The position numbers and the translations under genes are program-made. Of a stretch of DNA of 8,554 nt, positions 6,655-8,554 are shown one piece after another. The first letter of the stretch is position 1. The number at the start of each line of letters is the position of its first letter. The notes beneath the pieces are model-generated. The model saw only the letters and a list, made by a program, of their open reading frames with translations, was not told where the DNA came from and ran no database searches. The DNA lies in assembly GCA_946487985.1 (NCBI GenBank), contig CAMLUY010000037.1:1-8554 (forward strand), read 5' to 3'. This stretch comes from an uncultured Clostridia bacterium. Its GTDB lineage: Bacteria > Bacillota > Clostridia > Christensenellales > UBA1242.

Positions 6655-6679
6655 ATTTTCCAAAAAACCTTAAATTAAA

Positions 6680-7243
6680 TTATAAGCTTTGTGAGCTGAC
6701 ATCAAGATCTGCTGTCCATGAGCCAACATTAACAGACTTATTTCTTGTGCCCATAGAAAATGTAATCATGAAAGTAACAGCGCTTCCCTTTACTATTTCA
6801 ACAGCTTCTCCCCATGTATATGCGCCTGTGCCTGTTTTGATGGTTGCTGTAACATTGTTTGTGGCGTCAGTCAGACCTTTCAGTTGAGTCGAGTCTAATG
6901 AAGCATACATTACACGATTTGTATCTTTATTTGTAACAGTAATTGAAAAAACAATGTCGTTGCTTGCCTGATTCTTGAAATCTATTTTGACATTTTTCCA
7001 TGTGTCAAGCGCCGTGCTGCCTGCCGTAGTTTCTGCATCATATTTAAGTGTGGTAAAAGTATGTGCTGTTGTAGCATTTGAAAGTGTACCAGATATTTCA
7101 ACGTTTGCATCGGTCGCATTGAACACAATATTACCAGAAATTGGCACATTAGCCGATTGAACCGCCAATACTCCAACAATAAGAAGTGCCAGTACCATTG
7201 TAAACGCCGCAACTGATATGAGAAGTTTTGCCCGTAAAGTCAT
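6680..7243 (-). CDS. TasA/camelysin-like exported protein (fibre subunit candidate)
   Basis: The product is 187 residues. The signal peptide is MTLRAKL, then a hydrophobic core to VLALLIVGVLA (17-27), with likely processing after Ala27 or nearby. This is the form served by SipW-type peptidases. The mature part is rich in Thr, Val, Asn and Ala, has no cysteine, and looks beta-rich: ISGNIVFNATDANVEISG, WKNVKIDF, a strand leading to TVTNKDTNR, and a C-terminal VTFMITFSMGTRNKSVN. These match the proteins at 7560-8120 (closest) and 5818-6420. I chose the ATG at 7243 because AGGAGG lies just upstream and the N-terminus aligns exactly with its neighbour. The longer frame to 7309 would run through the promoter. 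It is transcribed alone. Camelysin relatives are classed as peptidase family M73, but no protease motif is evident here. Confidence 0.8.
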   Translation of the reverse strand: MTLRAKLLISVAAFTMVLALLIVGVLAVQSANVPISGNIVFNATDANVEISGTLSNATTAHTFTTLKYDAETTAGSTALDTWKNVKIDFKNQASNDIVFSITVTNKDTNRVMYASLDSTQLKGLTDATNNVTATIKTGTGAYTWGEAVEIVKGSAVTFMITFSMGTRNKSVNVGSWTADLDVSSQSL

Positions 7244-7280
7244 GATATTTCCTCCTTTTTTATCTTTATGACTTACCACT

Positions 7281-7309
7281 ATGATAGTATTTATTGATAT
7301 TTTTGTCAA
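7281..7309 (-). promoter_or_regulatory. Sigma-A-type promoter of the second fibre-protein gene
   Basis: On the minus strand TTGACA (7309-7304) is 17 bp from the -10 TATCAT (7286-7281). The predicted start near 7274 falls at a TAAGTCA motif (7275-7269) shared with the leader of the gene at 7560-8120. The two leaders match over GGTAAGTCATAAA and again at AAGGAGGAAAT. Confidence 0.8.
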
Positions 7310-7417
7310 ATTTTTTTAAGAATATTCACGAAAAAATTAAATTATTTATCTTTTCAAGCCTTCAAATTGCCAATATCGGCCATTTTGACGCCAGAAACGT
7401 CAAATTTTACAGACAAA

Positions 7418-7461
7418 AATAAAAATCTTGAGCATCTGACCAGACACCCAAGATTTTTATT
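7418..7461 (-). terminator. Intrinsic terminator of the first fibre-protein gene
   Basis: A perfect 13-bp stem, AATAAAAATCTTG with CAAGATTTTTATT (7418-7430 and 7449-7461), encloses a small TCTGACCAGA palindrome in the loop. On the minus strand the distal arm runs into TTTTTATTTTTG. It lies about 100 bases after the stop codon at 7560, so the mRNA has a long 3' untranslated region. Between this terminator and the promoter at 7309, only a weak TTTGACG/CGTCAAA hairpin (7384-7404) is visible. Confidence 0.85.
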
Positions 7462-7469
7462 ATGCAGCT

Positions 7470-7517
7470 TTTGAGAGGTAGACTTTCCCGCTCTCGTAAG
7501 GAAAAGCCTGCCTCAAA
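7470..7517 (-). other. Stable hairpin in the 3' UTR of the first fibre-protein gene
   Basis: On the minus strand AGGCTTTTCC (7509-7500) pairs over 10 bp with GGGAAAGTCT (7489-7480) using two G-U pairs. An outer stem TTTGAG/CTCAAA (7517-7512 and 7475-7470) closes it. On the plus strand both wobble positions become mismatches, so the fold belongs to the minus-strand transcript. The loop contains ACGAGAG, which could alternatively pair with CTCTC at the outer stem. It lies between the stop codon and the terminator. A role in mRNA stability is plausible; no known RNA family was recognised. Confidence 0.5.
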
Positions 7518-7559
7518 TTTCCAAAAATATTGAATTATTTTCGCGAAAATTTTTACTGA

Positions 7560-8120
7560 TTACGCAGCAACGTTTGCAAGTGCAAGTTTTGCTGACCAAG
7601 TTGCAGCAGTTGATGAAACTGATTTGTTAGCGTCAGTAATTTTGAAAGTAACAGTGTATGTTACACTTTCGCCAGCTGTAAGAGTTTGTGCGTCATCAGC
7701 TTCACCTTCACCACCAGTGACGCTTGCAGCAGCTGTTACGTTTGCAGCAGCAAGTTTTGTAAGTGTTGGTGTAAGTGTTGATGTCAAAGAACGAGTTTCG
7801 TCTTTGTTTGTAACAACAATTGTAAGAGTGATTGTTGAAGTTTTTGATGCGAATGTCCAAGCAAGACCGCTGAGAGTTACATCTTTAGATGTATCTTGAG
7901 TCGCAGAATTGAAAGTGTATGTACCATCGCCAACATCGCCTGCGGCTTTATTTCCTGCAACAGAAATATCAACGGTGGCGTTTACGTCAGTTGCGGTAAA
8001 TGAAAGAGAACCACTCATGTTGATGCTGGCGCTGCTTGCTGCGAGTACGCCAACAACGAGCAAAGCAAGTACGAGAGCGAAAGCTGCGATAGTTGAAACA
8101 AGTTTTGCTTTCAAAGTCAT
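7560..8120 (-). CDS. TasA/camelysin-like exported protein, probable abundant fibre subunit
   Basis: The product is 186 residues. The signal peptide starts MTLKAKL and its core ends VLALLVVGVLA (17-27), followed by ASSAS, giving several possible A-x-A-like cleavage points. The mature chain is dominated by Ala, Thr, Ser and Val, has no cysteine and only two tryptophans, and shows alternating beta-strand patterns: SGSLSFTATDVNATVDISVAG, TLTIVVTNKDETR, and a C-terminal VTYTVTFKITDANKSVSS. The last motif recurs in both paralogues. The perfect TTGACA, the A/T-tract upstream region, the strong AGGAGG and the structured 3' end all suggest high expression. By analogy with TasA it may form extracellular fibres after cleavage by the peptidase at 4400-5806; this is inference. 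A pilin-like or coat protein is less likely because no prepilin motif is seen. Confidence 0.82.
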   Translation of the reverse strand: MTLKAKLVSTIAAFALVLALLVVGVLAASSASINMSGSLSFTATDVNATVDISVAGNKAAGDVGDGTYTFNSATQDTSKDVTLSGLAWTFASKTSTITLTIVVTNKDETRSLTSTLTPTLTKLAAANVTAAASVTGGEGEADDAQTLTAGESVTYTVTFKITDANKSVSSTAATWSAKLALANVAA

Positions 8121-8143
8121 TTTTATTTCCTCCTTTTCTTTTA

Positions 8144-8184
8144 TGACTTACCCTATTCTACTTCCCGTGCCCTTTATTTGTCAA
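8144..8184 (-). promoter_or_regulatory. Strong promoter and leader motif of the first fibre-protein gene
   Basis: On the minus strand TTGACA (8184-8179) is 18 bp from TAGAAT (8160-8155). TAAGTCA (8150-8144) begins at the predicted start. Upstream of the -35, 8190-8235 is almost pure A- and T-tracts and resembles an UP element. The block 8149-8161 is identical to the left-edge promoter at 21-33. Confidence 0.82.
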
Positions 8185-8438
8185 ATAAATTTGCGGATTT
8201 TTTCAAAAAAAATCGAAATTTTTTTTTGATTTTTGCTTCTTTGGTAAAATCGTGGCGGTTTTGATTGTCCTTTACCAACAGATTTTGCGTAATTCCAGCC
8301 TTTTTATGAAATTTTCAGCTGCAACAGCATTTATGCGCGAAAGTGGTCGGATTTAGCAGAAATTGGTTATAGTTATTCTTATCAATTTTTTGACAATTAT
8401 ACAGAAAGCCTTAAAAATTTACCAATATATACCTTAAC
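8185..8438. other. Long non-coding upstream region of the first fibre-protein gene
   Basis: No gene is visible here. The octamer TTGGTAAA (8241-8248) faces its inverted copy TTTACCAA (8271-8278), and a further TTTACCAA occurs at 8418-8425, so a regulator could bind. A perfect TATAAT on the minus strand (8401-8396) lacks a clear -35, and a TTGACA on the plus strand (8390-8395) lacks a clear -10. The length suggests regulation upstream of the main promoter, but nothing more can be said. Confidence 0.3.
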
Positions 8439-8476
8439 AAAAAAAACAGCCTTACTGAAATGATGAATCAGCAAAG
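8439..8476 (-). terminator. Intrinsic terminator of the gene entering from the right edge
   Basis: On the minus strand CTTTGCTGA (8476-8468) pairs with TCAGTAAGG (8458-8450) over 9 bp, including two G-U pairs. After CTG come eight U (8446-8439). On the plus strand the wobble pairs become mismatches, so it serves minus-strand transcription. It lies 16 bases after the stop codon at 8493. Confidence 0.7.
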
Positions 8477-8492
8477 TTGTATTTTGAAAAAA

Positions 8493-8554
8493 TTATTCTC
8501 TTTTACACAGCGCACATGCTAGTTCAGCACCAATACGACTTAGTGCCATAAATA
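8493..8554 (-). CDS. 3' end of an unidentified gene, cut by the window edge
   Basis: The minus-strand frame from the edge reads FMALSRIGAELACALCKRE and then TAA. Only 19 residues are visible, so the family cannot be named. The helix-like Ala/Leu composition and the well-placed terminator 16 bases later support a real C-terminus. A short open frame of this size could also occur by chance. Confidence 0.45.
   Translation of the reverse strand, partial: FMALSRIGAELACALCKRE

Noticed and set aside
7470..7517. Purine-riboswitch-like GTCTACC and guanidine-II-like ACGA loop in the 3' UTR hairpin
   Set aside because: The rest of neither consensus is present: no three-way junction with kissing loops, and only one hairpin. 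The position after a gene with no downstream target also argues against a riboswitch.
8460..8522. Plus-strand 20-codon open frame after the TTGACA at 8390
   Set aside because: It has no ribosome-binding site, overlaps the minus-strand terminator and the partial gene, and is of a length expected by chance.

Overview
The window reads as a chromosomal stretch from a low-GC, endospore-forming Firmicute of the Clostridia type. The evidence is a full-length spoIVA behind a sigma-E-like promoter, strong AGGAGG ribosome-binding sites, U-tract terminators after nearly every unit, and A/T-rich intergenic DNA. I cannot name a genus. All recognised genes lie on the minus strand, so transcription runs from right to left.

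Right part (about 8554 to 4400) is a cell-surface fibre or matrix module. After the 3' end of an unidentified gene and its terminator come two single-gene units (7560-8120 and 6680-7243). Each encodes a small Ala/Thr/Ser/Val-rich exported protein with a TasA/camelysin-type signal peptide. Both have TTGACA promoters, a shared leader that begins near a TAAGTCA motif, a strong AGGAGG site and their own terminator. A third paralogue (5818-6420) has an uncleaved-looking membrane anchor. It is followed 11 bp later by a SipW-type signal peptidase (4400-5806) with a long Ala/Thr/Lys-rich tail. The layout recalls the Bacillus tapA-sipW-tasA matrix operon: secreted subunits, one possibly anchored subunit, and the dedicated peptidase. 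That functional reading is inference from sequence features.

Middle part (about 4270 to 2055) is a housekeeping operon. der (ribosome-assembly GTPase) overlaps plsY (acyl-phosphate glycerol-3-phosphate acyltransferase) by ATGA. Two tandem terminators then separate it from spoIVA (405-1880), the ATPase of the spore-coat basement layer. The order der-plsY-spoIVA resembles the conserved der...gpsA...spoIVA neighbourhood of other Firmicutes, but gpsA is absent here.

Left edge (1-404) holds no convincing gene. It contains the spoIVA terminator, a nested inverted-repeat region that could encode a structured RNA, a perfect 12-bp palindrome, and an outward-facing promoter whose 16-bp spacer contains an unbroken run of nine G. 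This promoter shares a 13-bp -10/+1 block with the promoter of the first fibre-protein gene. It therefore looks like a possible phase-variable switch for a related surface gene just outside the window, and it is the observation I would check first.
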